This document shows, one piece after another, positions 42,031 to 50,540 of a DNA stretch of 50,756 nucleotides. Each line of letters starts with the position of its first letter. Position 1 is the first letter of the stretch. This stretch comes from Collinsella sp. (lineage in GTDB: Bacteria; Actinomycetota; Coriobacteriia; Coriobacteriales; Coriobacteriaceae), in assembly GCA_022745215.1 (NCBI GenBank), contig JAIIWC010000005.1:1-50756 (forward strand), given 5' to 3'. The notes under the pieces are model-generated. The model was not told where the DNA came from, did no database searches, and saw only the letters and a program-made list of their open reading frames with translations. The translations under genes and the position numbers were made by a program.

Positions 42031-42294
42031 ATGATTAGTTTTGACTACAAGCCGCAGGGCGTGTGTGCTCGCAATATTCACCTTAATCTTTCTGACGACG
42101 GCAGCAAGGTGCTGGGTGTCGAATTTACCGGCGGCTGCGACGGCAACCTCAAGGCCATCTCCAGACTGGTCGAGGGTGCTCCTTCCGATCGCGTGATTGA
42201 GGTTCTTGCCGGCAACACGTGCGGTATGAAGAAGACCTCGTGTGCCGATCAGCTCACGCGCGCCATCGAGGCCGCTCGCGCCGAGATCGCCTAA
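42031..42294 (+). CDS. TSCPD-domain protein
   Basis: An 87-residue protein matching the small TSCPD family (TIGR03905-like): IHLNLSDDG, VEFTGGCDGNLKAISRLVEG and the CGMKKTSCADQLTRAIE end, where the family motif TSCPD reads TSCAD. The conserved cysteines (Cys36, Cys64, Cys71) suggest metal or nucleotide binding, as in the tails of class II ribonucleotide reductases. The ATG follows GAGAGGGG. It is coupled to the next gene by a TAATG overlap. Confidence 0.88.
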   Translation: MISFDYKPQGVCARNIHLNLSDDGSKVLGVEFTGGCDGNLKAISRLVEGAPSDRVIEVLAGNTCGMKKTSCADQLTRAIEAARAEIA

Positions 42295-43505
42295 TGGGCA
42301 TCGCTGATCGCTTTAAGAATGGAATAACGCGTCGAGGTTTTGTGCTGGGTGGTGCTGCTACCGGTGCTGCTGCCGTACTGGCCGGATGCTCGAAAAAAAC
42401 GGGCACGAGTGATGACGCCGCTGGCGAGCCGCAGGTTATCAAAGACGATTCGAAGATTGTCTCGATCACTGATGAGTACGAAGCCGTCGACATCGATCTT
42501 GAGCCCGCGGCCTCGTGGACGCTGCCGCTGGGCACGCTGCTGTACTACTGCGATGGCGACTACGCTGCCGCGATGATGGCGCCTGCTTCTGCCCTGCATG
42601 CTAATACGCTCGGCGTGCTCAACCTGGGCGATGGTTCGCTTATCACGCTTATCGAGGATCCCATAGAGGGCACCGGGTACGCGTTTTACGATGTCCGCGC
42701 CGGCGATGGCGTGTTTGCGTGGGTGGAGATGAACTTCGCGAATTCGTCGTGGAAGCTCTACGCTCAAAATCTGTCGGGCGCTTCGCTTGCCGGTGATGTG
42801 GTTGAGCTCGACCGGGGCGGCAAGGACTACGATCCGCCGCTGTTCACGGCGTTCGAGTCATCGGTCATCTGGTATAAGATGCCTTCGGCGGGTGGCAATA
42901 AAACGAGCAACGATTCGTTCTGCTATCGCCGCTCGCTCGACGAGTCCAAGGCGGAGACAATTTGGAAGTCGACGGGCCGCTTCGCATCCGCCCCGCGCGT
43001 GAGTGACGGCATCTTGACCATCTCTCCGCGCGTTCGCAGCGACGAGGGCGTCTACTACGGCATGACGGCAATCGACCTGACCGACGACAACAACACCAAA
43101 CGTGCCCAGCTGGTCCTCCCCTCGTCGGTCTCGCCTTTTGAGGCCGTATATATGGGCGACACCTTTGTGTTTTCCATCGAGGCGACCTATAGCGGCGTGG
43201 GCAGCCTGGGCAATATGGGCACCTATATCGGTAATGAAGGCGGGCCGTATCTCTTCCTTTCGCGCGAGCCGCTCGCGTGTGCCGCCGGCAAGAAGAATAA
43301 ATACCTCGTTAAGGTCCAGGCATCGCATTTCCTAATCGATACCTCTGCCAAAACCTACGGCTCGCTGTTGTCGCCCGATCGTGCTTTGGAATATGGCGAT
43401 TATCCTGCTACGGCGGGAAAATCGGACTCATTCCTTACCTATGCGACGGTGCGAAACAGCCAGGGTATACCCGAGACGGTTACCGCACGCCTATTCTCTC
43501 TTTGA
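42294..43505 (+). CDS. Tat-exported lipoprotein of unknown function
   Basis: A 403-residue protein starting at the ATG overlapping the TSCPD stop; a longer frame to 42219 runs through that gene. The N-terminus has a twin-arginine signal (TRRGFVLGG) and a lipobox (VLAGC), so it is exported folded and lipid-anchored. The rest consists of repeated strand-rich blocks (for example LLYYCDGDYAAAM, TGYAFYDVRAGDGVFAWVEM, VIWYKMPSAGG) suggesting a beta-propeller, not assignable by eye. No RBS is clear. Confidence 0.75.
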   Translation: MGIADRFKNGITRRGFVLGGAATGAAAVLAGCSKKTGTSDDAAGEPQVIKDDSKIVSITDEYEAVDIDLEPAASWTLPLGTLLYYCDGDYAAAMMAPASALHANTLGVLNLGDGSLITLIEDPIEGTGYAFYDVRAGDGVFAWVEMNFANSSWKLYAQNLSGASLAGDVVELDRGGKDYDPPLFTAFESSVIWYKMPSAGGNKTSNDSFCYRRSLDESKAETIWKSTGRFASAPRVSDGILTISPRVRSDEGVYYGMTAIDLTDDNNTKRAQLVLPSSVSPFEAVYMGDTFVFSIEATYSGVGSLGNMGTYIGNEGGPYLFLSREPLACAAGKKNKYLVKVQASHFLIDTSAKTYGSLLSPDRALEYGDYPATAGKSDSFLTYATVRNSQGIPETVTARLFSL

Positions 43506-43564
43506 CCTTAGAGGGGTTAAAAAGGCGTCAACAGGGGAATAAGCGCGTTGTAATTGTGAGTACC

Positions 43565-43603
43565 GCCCGCCGAGCTGCCGTGCCATAGCGGCGCTCGGTG
43601 GGC
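43565..43603 (+). other. Strong hairpin before the two-component genes
   Basis: GCCCGCCGAGC / GCTCGGTGGGC form an 11-bp stem including G-T pairs, with a 17-nt loop, but no T-tract follows. It may end the preceding transcript by another route or structure the leader of the response-regulator mRNA. Confidence 0.45.
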
Positions 43604-43658
43604 TCAGGTGCGTTAAAATGGGCTTGTTCTTAGCTAATTGAGACAGGGGGGCCGTGTT

Positions 43659-44381
43659 ATGGCTTCAGATGCAAAAAAGATTCTGTTGGTCGAGGATGAG
43701 AAGGCAATCCGTGACGCTGTCGCTGCCTATCTCGAGCGCGAGGGCTATTGGGTTGTGGGCGTGGGCGATGGCCAGTCCGCTATCGAGGAGTTCGAGAAGC
43801 ATCAGTTCGATCTGGTCGTGCTCGACCTCATGCTCCCTAAAATCCCCGGCGAGCGCGTTTGCCGCACCATTCGCGATACCTCGGACGTCCCCATCATTAT
43901 GCTGACGGCCAAGGGCGAGATTGAGGACCGTATTATCGGTCTCGAGCTCGGCGCCGACGACTACCTGATCAAGCCGTTCTCTCCGCGCGAGCTCGTCGCG
44001 CGCGTTCGCGCCCTGTTCCGTCGTGCCCACCAGGCCGACGAGCCGGCCGTCGAGGTGCTCGACTTTGGCGATCTGGTCATCGACATTTCGGGCCACAAGA
44101 TTTTGGTCGAGGGCAAGGAGGTCGACCTGACGGCTTCCGAGTTCAAACTGCTCACCACGCTTGCCCGTCACCCCGGCCGCGTCTATAACCGCATGGAACT
44201 GGTCGAGAAGGTGCTCGGCTATGACTTTGAGGGTTACGAGCGCACCATCGACAGCCACGTGAAGAACCTTCGCGCCAAGCTGGGCGACGATCCCAAGAAG
44301 CCCAAGTGGCTCTACACCGTCCACGGTGTCGGCTACCGCTTCGAGGCTCCGACCAAGACCGATAAGTCGGACGAGAAATAA
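43659..44381 (+). CDS. OmpR/PhoB-family response regulator
   Basis: A 240-residue two-domain regulator. The receiver has the acidic pair in VEDE (12-15), phospho-acceptor Asp56 in VVLDLMLP and the switch lysine in IKPFSP. The C-terminal winged helix (about 135-235) has the TASEFKLLTTLARHPGRV and RTIDSHVKNLRAKLGDDP elements. The ATG at 43659 follows AGGGGGG; an upstream TTG (43638) would include it. The partner kinase starts 13 bp after it. The regulated genes cannot be told from the sequence. Confidence 0.93.
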   Translation: MASDAKKILLVEDEKAIRDAVAAYLEREGYWVVGVGDGQSAIEEFEKHQFDLVVLDLMLPKIPGERVCRTIRDTSDVPIIMLTAKGEIEDRIIGLELGADDYLIKPFSPRELVARVRALFRRAHQADEPAVEVLDFGDLVIDISGHKILVEGKEVDLTASEFKLLTTLARHPGRVYNRMELVEKVLGYDFEGYERTIDSHVKNLRAKLGDDPKKPKWLYTVHGVGYRFEAPTKTDKSDEK

Positions 44382-44393
44382 GGGAAATCACAT

Positions 44394-45959
44394 ATGACAC
44401 CTGCGCGCTTTGAAATCGGGCAAAAGCATAAGCAGGAGAACGAGGCGGGTTCCAAAGCTAGTTGGAACACGCCTCGTTCCGATTCACGGCCAACGATGAG
44501 CTATCCCTCGCGCATGGCCCTGGCTTTCGCCCTGACTTCGCTCATGACGGTATTGGTGCTGGTGGGCGTAGTCTCTGTTGTATGGGGTACGGTTTTTACG
44601 GACTACACGCGCTCCAATATTGTCGAAATCGCCAATTCCGCTGCCGAAAAATTGGCAACGTCATATGAGGAAAACGGCTCCTGGACCGCGGGGGAACTGC
44701 GTACGGTCGCGACATCGAGTTTGGTGTCCGACGATCTTGGCATGCAGGTCGTCAATAAAAAGGGCGTTATCGTCTACGACGACTCGTGGCCCTCGGCAAG
44801 CGCCACTGCCGATGTGCGTGAAAATCAGGCGACGACCGACGGCACGAGCGGCAAGAGGGCTTCGCATAGCCCGGTCTCGTCGGCACCCACCGGATCGGAC
44901 AGCGTTGCCAATGTCGAGATCGTAACGTCCTCCGGCGAGCATGTCGGACAGGTCAAATTGTGGGCGATCGGCTCCGATGCCCTGCTCACCAAGGCGGATT
45001 CTGCGTTTAGGGAGAAGACCTTTAACGCCATGGCGCTCGCCGCGGTTGTGGCCATTTGCATTTCGGTCGTTATCGGAGCGCTCATGTCGCGCATGCTCAC
45101 CAAGCCGATTCATCGCATTACCAGCACGGCCAAACAAATACGTGACGGCGATCTGTCCGCTCGAACGGGCTTGCGCGGCGACGATGAGATCGATCAGCTG
45201 GGAGAGACCTTCGACGAGATGGCAACCTCGCTCGAGAAGGACATGAAGCACGAGAAACGCCTGACCTCGGATGTCGCGCACGAGCTTCGCACGCCGCTCA
45301 TGGCCATGCTCGCAACGGTCGAGGCCATGCAGGATGGGGTATATCCCACCGACAACGAGCATCTGGAGACGGTTGCCTCCGAGACGCGCCGCCTGGCCCG
45401 TCTGGTGCAGCAGATGCTCGACCTGTCGCGTATGGAAAACAGTACTGCGCCGCTCAACCTGGAGCCGGTAGACATGGTGCCGTTTGTGCGTTCGATTGTG
45501 AATGGCCAGGAGCGTCTATTCGCCGACCGCGATCTACGCTTGCGCTTTGCGGATGAAACCCAGGGTCATGACGATGTCGTCGAGGCCGATCCCGATATGA
45601 TCACGCAGTGCGTTATCAATCTCCTGAGCAACGCCATGCGCTATACCCCCGAGGGCGGCTGGGTCGTGGTATCGGTGCTCAGCGACCGCAAGCACGTCAA
45701 CATCGCGGTTTCGGATACGGGAATCGGTATCGCCAAGGATGATTTGTCGCGCATTTTCGGTCGTTTTTGGCGCGCCGACGCCAGTCGTGCCCGCGAGGCG
45801 GGCGGCCTGGGCGTGGGCCTTGCCGTGACCAAGCAGATCGTCGAGCGCCATCACGGCTACATATCCGTGGAGTCGGAGCTTGGAAAGGGTACGACTTTTA
45901 CGATTCATCTGCCTCGCGAGCACACGGCGGACGCGGCATCTACTACAATGGAGCACTAG
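44394..45959 (+). CDS. Sensor histidine kinase
   Basis: A 521-residue membrane kinase. Residues 1-38 are a hydrophilic N-terminal extension. Helices at about 41-65 and 212-231 enclose an extracellular domain of about 145 residues with an S/T-rich low-complexity stretch (about 145-175). HAMP (about 232-285) and HisKA follow, with the phosphorylated His296 in VAHELRTPL. The ATPase domain has the N-box QCVINLLSNAMRYTP, DTGIGI and GGLGVGLAV. All residues needed for phosphotransfer are present. It pairs with the upstream response regulator. Confidence 0.93.
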   Translation: MTPARFEIGQKHKQENEAGSKASWNTPRSDSRPTMSYPSRMALAFALTSLMTVLVLVGVVSVVWGTVFTDYTRSNIVEIANSAAEKLATSYEENGSWTAGELRTVATSSLVSDDLGMQVVNKKGVIVYDDSWPSASATADVRENQATTDGTSGKRASHSPVSSAPTGSDSVANVEIVTSSGEHVGQVKLWAIGSDALLTKADSAFREKTFNAMALAAVVAICISVVIGALMSRMLTKPIHRITSTAKQIRDGDLSARTGLRGDDEIDQLGETFDEMATSLEKDMKHEKRLTSDVAHELRTPLMAMLATVEAMQDGVYPTDNEHLETVASETRRLARLVQQMLDLSRMENSTAPLNLEPVDMVPFVRSIVNGQERLFADRDLRLRFADETQGHDDVVEADPDMITQCVINLLSNAMRYTPEGGWVVVSVLSDRKHVNIAVSDTGIGIAKDDLSRIFGRFWRADASRAREAGGLGVGLAVTKQIVERHHGYISVESELGKGTTFTIHLPREHTADAASTTMEH

Positions 45960-46068
45960 CTTTTCGCTATTCGGTGAAGGAGGGGTCTCGTCCCTGCCGC
46001 TCCGGGTTTGCGAAAACGTGCGGGAAAGAGCCCGCATTACTGTCGTATTTTGGTAAGGAGTGACTCAC

Positions 46069-46956
46069 GTGACAACGATGGAGCGTCGTCCGGATTCCCG
46101 TGGCAAGGTTCGTGATATCTACGATGCCGGTGAAAACCTGCTGATGGTCGCCACCGACCGCATTTCTGCGTTCGACTTCATTCTTCCCGACGAGATTCCG
46201 TTTAAGGGAGAGGTGCTCAACCGCATCTCGGCATTCTGGTTCGATAAGTTTGCCGACATTGTTCCCAACCACCTCGTCTCCATCGACCCGGCTGATTTCC
46301 CCGGGGAGTTTGCCGAGTATCGTGACTATCTCGCTGGCCGCGCCATGCTGGTCAAGAAGGCCCAGACGATTCCTATCGAGTGCATCGTCCGCGGCTATCT
46401 GACCGGTTCGGGCAAGAAGACCTATGACGAGAACGGCACCGTATGCGGCATCCAGCTGCCCGAGGGTCTGACCGAGGCCTCCAAGCTTCCCGAGCCGCTG
46501 TTCACGCCGTCCACGAAGGCCGAGATCGGCGACCACGACGAGAACATCTCGTTCGAGCGTTGCTGTGAGATTGTGGGCGAGGACATCGCCACGCAGATTC
46601 GCGACCTGTCCCTCAAGATTTACAAGGCTGCCGCCGAGTACGCTGCGACCCGTGGCATCATCATCGCCGACACCAAGTTCGAGTTTGGTGTCATCGATGG
46701 CCAGGTCACGCTGATCGACGAGTGCCTCACGCCCGACTCCAGCCGTTTCTGGCCTGCCGCCAGCTACGAGGAGGGCAAGATTCAGCCCAGCTACGACAAG
46801 CAATTCGTCCGCAATTGGCTCAAGGCCAACTGGGATATGACGGGGGAGACTCCGCACCTGCCCGCCGAGGTCATCGATGGCACGTCCGAGCGCTATCGCG
46901 AGGCCTTCCAGATCATCACGGGCTCCCAGTTCACAAGCATGAAGGAGAATGCATAA
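46069..46956 (+). CDS. purC: Phosphoribosylaminoimidazole-succinocarboxamide synthase
   Basis: SAICAR synthetase; joins aspartate to CAIR using ATP in purine synthesis. I place the start at GTG 46069 because AAGGAG lies 8 bp before it; a longer GTG frame begins at 46060, and ATG 46078 is possible. Signatures include RRPDSRGKVRDIYDAG, ATDRISAFDFILPDEIPFKG and the SLKIYKAAAEYAATRGIIIADTKFEFG block, with DECLTPDSSRFW. The 295-residue length matches the long, eukaryote-like/actinobacterial type. The next gene starts at once (GTG directly after the stop). Confidence 0.96.
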   Translation: MTTMERRPDSRGKVRDIYDAGENLLMVATDRISAFDFILPDEIPFKGEVLNRISAFWFDKFADIVPNHLVSIDPADFPGEFAEYRDYLAGRAMLVKKAQTIPIECIVRGYLTGSGKKTYDENGTVCGIQLPEGLTEASKLPEPLFTPSTKAEIGDHDENISFERCCEIVGEDIATQIRDLSLKIYKAAAEYAATRGIIIADTKFEFGVIDGQVTLIDECLTPDSSRFWPAASYEEGKIQPSYDKQFVRNWLKANWDMTGETPHLPAEVIDGTSERYREAFQIITGSQFTSMKENA

Positions 46957-47532
46957 GTGAGTACCCGTAGCGCCACGAACAAGCGCACGCAATCCCACGA
47001 GGTTACCGGGGTTGCGCGCAAGTCCGCCGCATCCGCCAAGCCAGCTCGCCAGGCAGCGAGCTCCGTTCGCGTCGTGCCGGCTTCGTCTAAGGCCCGCCGC
47101 AAAGAGCTCGAGAAGGGTGAGAACCTGGAGGGTCTTTCCAAGGAGGAAAAGCGCGCCCGCAAGGCCAAGCAGCGCGCCAAGGAGGATCGCATCTATACGG
47201 TGTCGAATATCCTTCTTAAACAGGATGAGGACTACACCAAGCGCCGCCGCATCTGGTGGATTGTGCTCGCCATCGGCATGGTGCTCGTCGTGGCAATTTG
47301 GGCTTCGCTGTACTTCGCTCCCGCTGGCGTGGTGTCCAGCCCCATCCAGATGGTCGGCATCGTTTTGTCCTATGTCATCATCTTGGGCGACTTCATCTAC
47401 GACTTCGTGCGCATCCGTCCCCTGCGTAATATGTATCGCTCGCAGGCCGAGGGCATGTCCGATAACAAGCTCAACGCTCTTATCGAGCGCTCTGCTGCCG
47501 AGGAGGACAAGAAGGCCTCCAAGAAGAAGTAG
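46957..47532 (+). CDS. Two-pass membrane protein with a basic N-terminal tail
   Basis: A 191-residue protein starting with GTG immediately after the purC stop. Residues 1-98 are very basic and disordered-looking (AARKSAASAKPARQAAS and a KEEKRARKAKQRAKE helix). Two hydrophobic helices follow (about 99-120 and 127-150, WWIVLAIGMVLVVAIWASLY). A 40-residue charged C-tail ends DKKASKKK. I do not recognise a family. Translational coupling to purC places it in the same operon. Confidence 0.75.
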   Translation: MSTRSATNKRTQSHEVTGVARKSAASAKPARQAASSVRVVPASSKARRKELEKGENLEGLSKEEKRARKAKQRAKEDRIYTVSNILLKQDEDYTKRRRIWWIVLAIGMVLVVAIWASLYFAPAGVVSSPIQMVGIVLSYVIILGDFIYDFVRIRPLRNMYRSQAEGMSDNKLNALIERSAAEEDKKASKKK

Positions 47533-47562
47533 CGTTTGTATTCATACTTATCGCTAAGATAT

Positions 47563-47593
47563 AAGGCGCGTCGTTTTTACGGCGCGCCTTTTT
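47563..47593 (+). terminator. Terminator after purC and its neighbour
   Basis: AAGGCGCG and CGCGCCTT pair, with a CG/CG continuation and a T-rich loop, followed by TTTTA. It separates the purC unit from the M29 aminopeptidase gene. Confidence 0.8.
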
Positions 47594-47621
47594 ACTGTTC
47601 TATAGATAGATGGAGTGGCAC

Positions 47622-48902
47622 ATGATTCGAGCTGCCCTGACGGTCGAAGAAGCTCTGGAGGGCATGAAGGCCCTGGAGCCCAAGATTAAAAACTACGCGC
47701 GCCTGGTTGTCCGCAAGGGCGTAAACGTCAAGCCGGGCCAGGAGGTTGTCGTTCAGTCTCCGGTCGAGTGCGCGTCGTTTGCGCGCGTGGTGGTCGCGGA
47801 GGCTTATGCGGCCGGCGCTGGCCACGTGACAGTCATTTGGGCCGACGATGCCGTGACAAGGCTCACCTACGAGCATGTCGAGAAAAGCTATTTTGAGCAG
47901 ACGCCCGAGTGGAAGCGCCTGCAGCTGGATTCCCTTGCCCAGGACGGCGCCTGCTTTATCTTTATCGAGGGTGCGGACCCCGCGGCTCTCAAGGGCATCG
48001 ATCCTGCCAAGCCCGCCGCCGCATCCAAGGCGAGGAACACGCAGTGCAAGGTGTTCCGCCGCGGACTGGATTACAACATCAACCCGTGGTGCATCGCCGG
48101 TGCGCCGGTTGTTGCCTGGGCGCGCGAGGTGTTCTCGGGCGATGCGGATGAGGTTGCGATCTATAAGCTGTGGAATGCGATTCTGCACACCGCTCGCGCC
48201 GATGGCCAGGACCCGGAGAGCGACTGGGAGCTCCATGACGCTGCGTTCGAAAAGAATCTGCGCTTCCTGAACGATAGCCGTTTTGACTGCCTGCGCTATA
48301 CCGCTTCGAATGGAACCGATCTGGTAATCGGCATGACGAAGGGCCATGAGTGGGCCGGCGGCAAAGGCGAGACGCCCGACGGTCATCCCTTCTTCCCCAA
48401 CATTCCTACTGAGGAGGTCTTTACGTCGCCCGACCGCATGCGTGCTGATGGAATCGTCTATTCCGCCATGCCGCTCATTCACCACGGCAACAAGGTCGAC
48501 GATTTTTGGATTAAGTTCGAGAACGGTCGCGTGGTGGATTATGACGCCCGCGTGGGCAAGGCGACGCTGGCAAGCATTATCGAAACTGACGAGGGCGCTG
48601 CTCATTTGGGCGAGGTCGCGCTCATTTCCAAGAACACGCCGATTCGCGAAAGCGGCGTCCTGTTCTATGACACGCTCTATGACGAGAACGCAAGCTGCCA
48701 CCTTGCGCTGGGTGTCGGCTTCCCCGAGTGTATCGAGGGCGGATACGATATGTCCAAAGAGGAACTCCTGGAGCATGGCGTCAACGTTTCGAGTACGCAT
48801 GTCGACTTTATGATCGGCACAGACGACATCGATATTACGGGCATTACACCTGATGGACGTGAAGTTGTGATTTTCCAGAACGGCCAATGGAGTTGGGAAT
48901 AG
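47622..48902 (+). CDS. M29-family thermophilic-type aminopeptidase
   Basis: A metallopeptidase of about 426 residues of clan MQ (AmpS/AmpT-like). The conserved blocks are GVNVKPGQEVVVQSPVECASFARVV, FIFIEGADPAAL, the metal-binding IPTEEVFTSPDRMRADGIVYSAMPL (Glu-Glu/Asp), and later HLGEVAL, GVLFYDTLYDENASCHLALG with the His, and HVDFMIGTDDIDITG. I choose ATG 47622 since GGAG lies 6 bp before it; ATG 47610 is in-frame but ignores that site. It cleaves N-terminal residues from peptides in the cytoplasm. Confidence 0.92.
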   Translation: MIRAALTVEEALEGMKALEPKIKNYARLVVRKGVNVKPGQEVVVQSPVECASFARVVVAEAYAAGAGHVTVIWADDAVTRLTYEHVEKSYFEQTPEWKRLQLDSLAQDGACFIFIEGADPAALKGIDPAKPAAASKARNTQCKVFRRGLDYNINPWCIAGAPVVAWAREVFSGDADEVAIYKLWNAILHTARADGQDPESDWELHDAAFEKNLRFLNDSRFDCLRYTASNGTDLVIGMTKGHEWAGGKGETPDGHPFFPNIPTEEVFTSPDRMRADGIVYSAMPLIHHGNKVDDFWIKFENGRVVDYDARVGKATLASIIETDEGAAHLGEVALISKNTPIRESGVLFYDTLYDENASCHLALGVGFPECIEGGYDMSKEELLEHGVNVSSTHVDFMIGTDDIDITGITPDGREVVIFQNGQWSWE

Positions 48903-48931
48903 TCCCAGACCGTGGTACAATGCCACCCGCG

Positions 48932-49006
48932 GGCCGTTAGCTCAGCTGGCAGAGCAGGGGACTTTTAATCCCAAGGTCCAGGGTTCGAACCCCTGACGGC
49001 CCACCA
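48932..49006 (+). tRNA. tRNA-Lys (TTT anticodon)
   Basis: Acceptor GGGCCGT pairs with ACGGCCC, the anticodon loop CTTTTAA carries TTT, the T-arm is AGGGTTCGAACCCCT, and the 3' CCA is encoded. TACAAT at 48917-48922 is a likely -10. Its last 19 bp without the final A are repeated at 49116-49134. Confidence 0.97.
48987..49005 (+). repeat. tRNA-Lys 3'-end direct repeat, copy 1
   Basis: GAACCCCTGACGGCCCACC within the tRNA-Lys 3' end; an exact copy lies 129 bp downstream. This resembles the core of a tRNA-targeted attachment site. Confidence 0.6.
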
Positions 49007-49017
49007 TAGAAAAGAAA

Positions 49018-49047
49018 AGCGACTGGCGGATGCCGGCCGCTTTTTTT
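49018..49047 (+). terminator. Terminator after tRNA-Lys
   Basis: AGCGACTGGC / GCCGGCCGCT pair with two mismatched or wobble positions around a 4-nt loop, followed by seven T residues. Confidence 0.85.
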
Positions 49048-49051
49048 GTTG

Positions 49052-49084
49052 CCGCGCCACGGGCTCGAACCCGTCGGGGCGCGG
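49052..49084. other. Nested hairpin with tRNA T-arm-like core
   Basis: CCGCGCC / GGCGCGG pair on the outside and ACGGG / CCCGT inside, with loop CTCGAA. Read on the minus strand the core is a T-arm (ACGGGTTCGAGCCCGT). It follows a tRNA terminator, exactly as at 31512-31530. Confidence 0.55.
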
Positions 49085-49115
49085 AGCGCCGCAGCGGCCG
49101 CCTGCGGAGCAGGCT

Positions 49116-49134
49116 GAACCCCTGACGGCCCACC
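49116..49134 (+). repeat. tRNA-Lys 3'-end direct repeat, copy 2
   Basis: Exact 19-bp copy of 48987-49005, next to the ribosome-binding region of the TraX-like gene. It is the expected position of an att-type repeat that would restore the tRNA end. Confidence 0.6.
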
Positions 49135-49152
49135 CAAAGAAAGGAAAACGAA

Positions 49153-49950
49153 ATGAAAACAGATAGATACGGAATTAGCGGCAGCACATTAAAGATAATA
49201 GCAGCCATTTCGATGGTTCTCGATCATGTAAGCAGGATCATCCTGACCAATGGAATCATGACTCACGCATCGTACAGTCAGATATCAGACGAACAGTGGG
49301 CGATTTTAAGCGAAGCTTCGGATGTGCTTCATGTTCTTGGCAGAATTGCATTTCCCTTATTTTGCTTTTTGATAGTTGAGGGATTTTTGCATACTCATGA
49401 CATAAAGAAGTACCTGCGAAATATGCTTGTCTTCGCAATCATTGCGGAGCCCATATACGATTTCGTTCAAACTGGGCAACTATTTGACCTTCGGCAACAA
49501 AATGTTATGTATGAGCTCCTGCTTTCCTTGGTCTTTTTGATTATTCTGGAAAAGATACAAAGTCTTTCAAAATGGAGAAGGTACTTCGCAGAAACTGCTC
49601 TGATTGTTTTGACAGCACTGGCAGCTGAATACACTAAACTAGATGGCGGTGTGTATGGCATTCTGCTTGTGGCTGCATTCTATTTATTCCACGACAGCAA
49701 GGCCAAGATGTTCTTTGCTGCAGTATGCGCAGTGCTCCTTTCGTCATGCCATATAGTTGGCGGCGGATTTGAGTTTGCTGCAGCTAATGTATTTAATCCT
49801 GATGTTGCTGCCGCGGTCGTTTCGTTGTTGCTTATCAATTTTTATAATGGCAAGCGAGGGCTGAAGCTGAAATATTTCTTCTACATTTTCTATCCGGCAC
49901 ATCTTGCTCTGCTTTATGGTGCCTCACTTATTGTTTTGAACTGCCTTTAA
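49153..49950 (+). CDS. TraX-family integral membrane protein
   Basis: A 265-residue protein of about eight hydrophobic helices. TraX features are the start GSTLKIIAAISMVLDHVSRIIL and LGRIAFPLFCFLIVEGFLHTHDIKKYLRNM, with YPAHLALLY near the end. TraX of F plasmid acetylates pilin; chromosomal members are of unknown substrate. The ATG follows AAAGAAAGG. It is more AT-rich than the surrounding genes and sits beside the duplicated tRNA-Lys end, which points to horizontal acquisition. Confidence 0.85.
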   Translation: MKTDRYGISGSTLKIIAAISMVLDHVSRIILTNGIMTHASYSQISDEQWAILSEASDVLHVLGRIAFPLFCFLIVEGFLHTHDIKKYLRNMLVFAIIAEPIYDFVQTGQLFDLRQQNVMYELLLSLVFLIILEKIQSLSKWRRYFAETALIVLTALAAEYTKLDGGVYGILLVAAFYLFHDSKAKMFFAAVCAVLLSSCHIVGGGFEFAAANVFNPDVAAAVVSLLLINFYNGKRGLKLKYFFYIFYPAHLALLYGASLIVLNCL

Positions 49951-49974
49951 AAACTCTCAAACAAGTCTCTGAAA

Positions 49975-50251
49975 GCAGAAACAAATTGACCCTAAGACTG
50001 CTTGTGAATTTCTGGAAGACCGGAGAGATGCGAGGATAGGCAACGAGGGCTGCAGGAAGATGCTTCTCAGTTCTCTGGCGGATCGCATGTATCCGTAAGA
50101 GGATCACTTCCACACACTCATTAGTAACAGTGATAAACACGGCAGATTCTCAAAACATGAGGCTGCGGAGGTTGAACGACGCTTCGAAAGCATGCATGGC
50201 AGCGAGAAAATGAGTTCGGAAGCGCCCTCTGGATGCTCCAGCATAGAATAG
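49975..50251 (+). pseudogene. Possible broken gene remnant
   Basis: One rightward frame is open over about 90 codons except for a single TAA (50096-50098), without a plausible start, and runs straight into a terminator. After the stop it reads EDHFHTLISNSDKHGRFSKH, then a charged helical stretch ending at TAG 50249-50251. I recognise no family. It may be a decayed gene or chance. Confidence 0.3.
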
Positions 50252-50253
50252 AA

Positions 50254-50283
50254 AGCGATCGACTCCGGTTGGTCGCTTTTTTT
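50254..50283 (+). terminator. Terminator, near copy of the tRNA-Lys one
   Basis: AGCGATCGAC / GTTGGTCGCT pair (with G-T pairs) around a 4-nt loop, then seven T residues. Flanks AAAGCGA and CGCTTTTTTTGTT match those at 49016-49050, suggesting that the terminator-T-arm block was duplicated. Confidence 0.75.
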
Positions 50284-50292
50284 GTTACCGGT

Positions 50293-50311
50293 GCACGGGT
50301 TCGAACTCGAA
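50293..50311 (-). other. Third T-arm-like fragment after a terminator
   Basis: GCACGGGTTCGAACTCGAA on the plus strand, 10 bp after the T-run at 50283. On the minus strand it reads as a degraded T-arm. No tRNA body is present around it, and nothing further is recognised to about 50500. Confidence 0.4.
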
Positions 50312-50540
50312 CTTCACTATGTATAAGAACGCTTGGCGAACAAAACCTGCCTTTTACCGACGGGAAACAAATGGCTGATGCTTTTGGAGTAAAGTGACGC
50401 TCCAGAGATGACCGATGCCTTAACACCTATAAACCAGCTGGTCATCGCCAATATCAGAAGCGGATGCTTCAATCTAGACCTCAGTGACGCGACTGAGGGA
50501 CCTATTCATTTGTGAACAAAATATGGAGTGCCGGATTCCC

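Noticed and set aside
49052..49134. A second complete tRNA after tRNA-Lys
   Set aside because: Only a T-arm-like hairpin and a duplicated 3' end are present; no D-arm or anticodon arm can be built.
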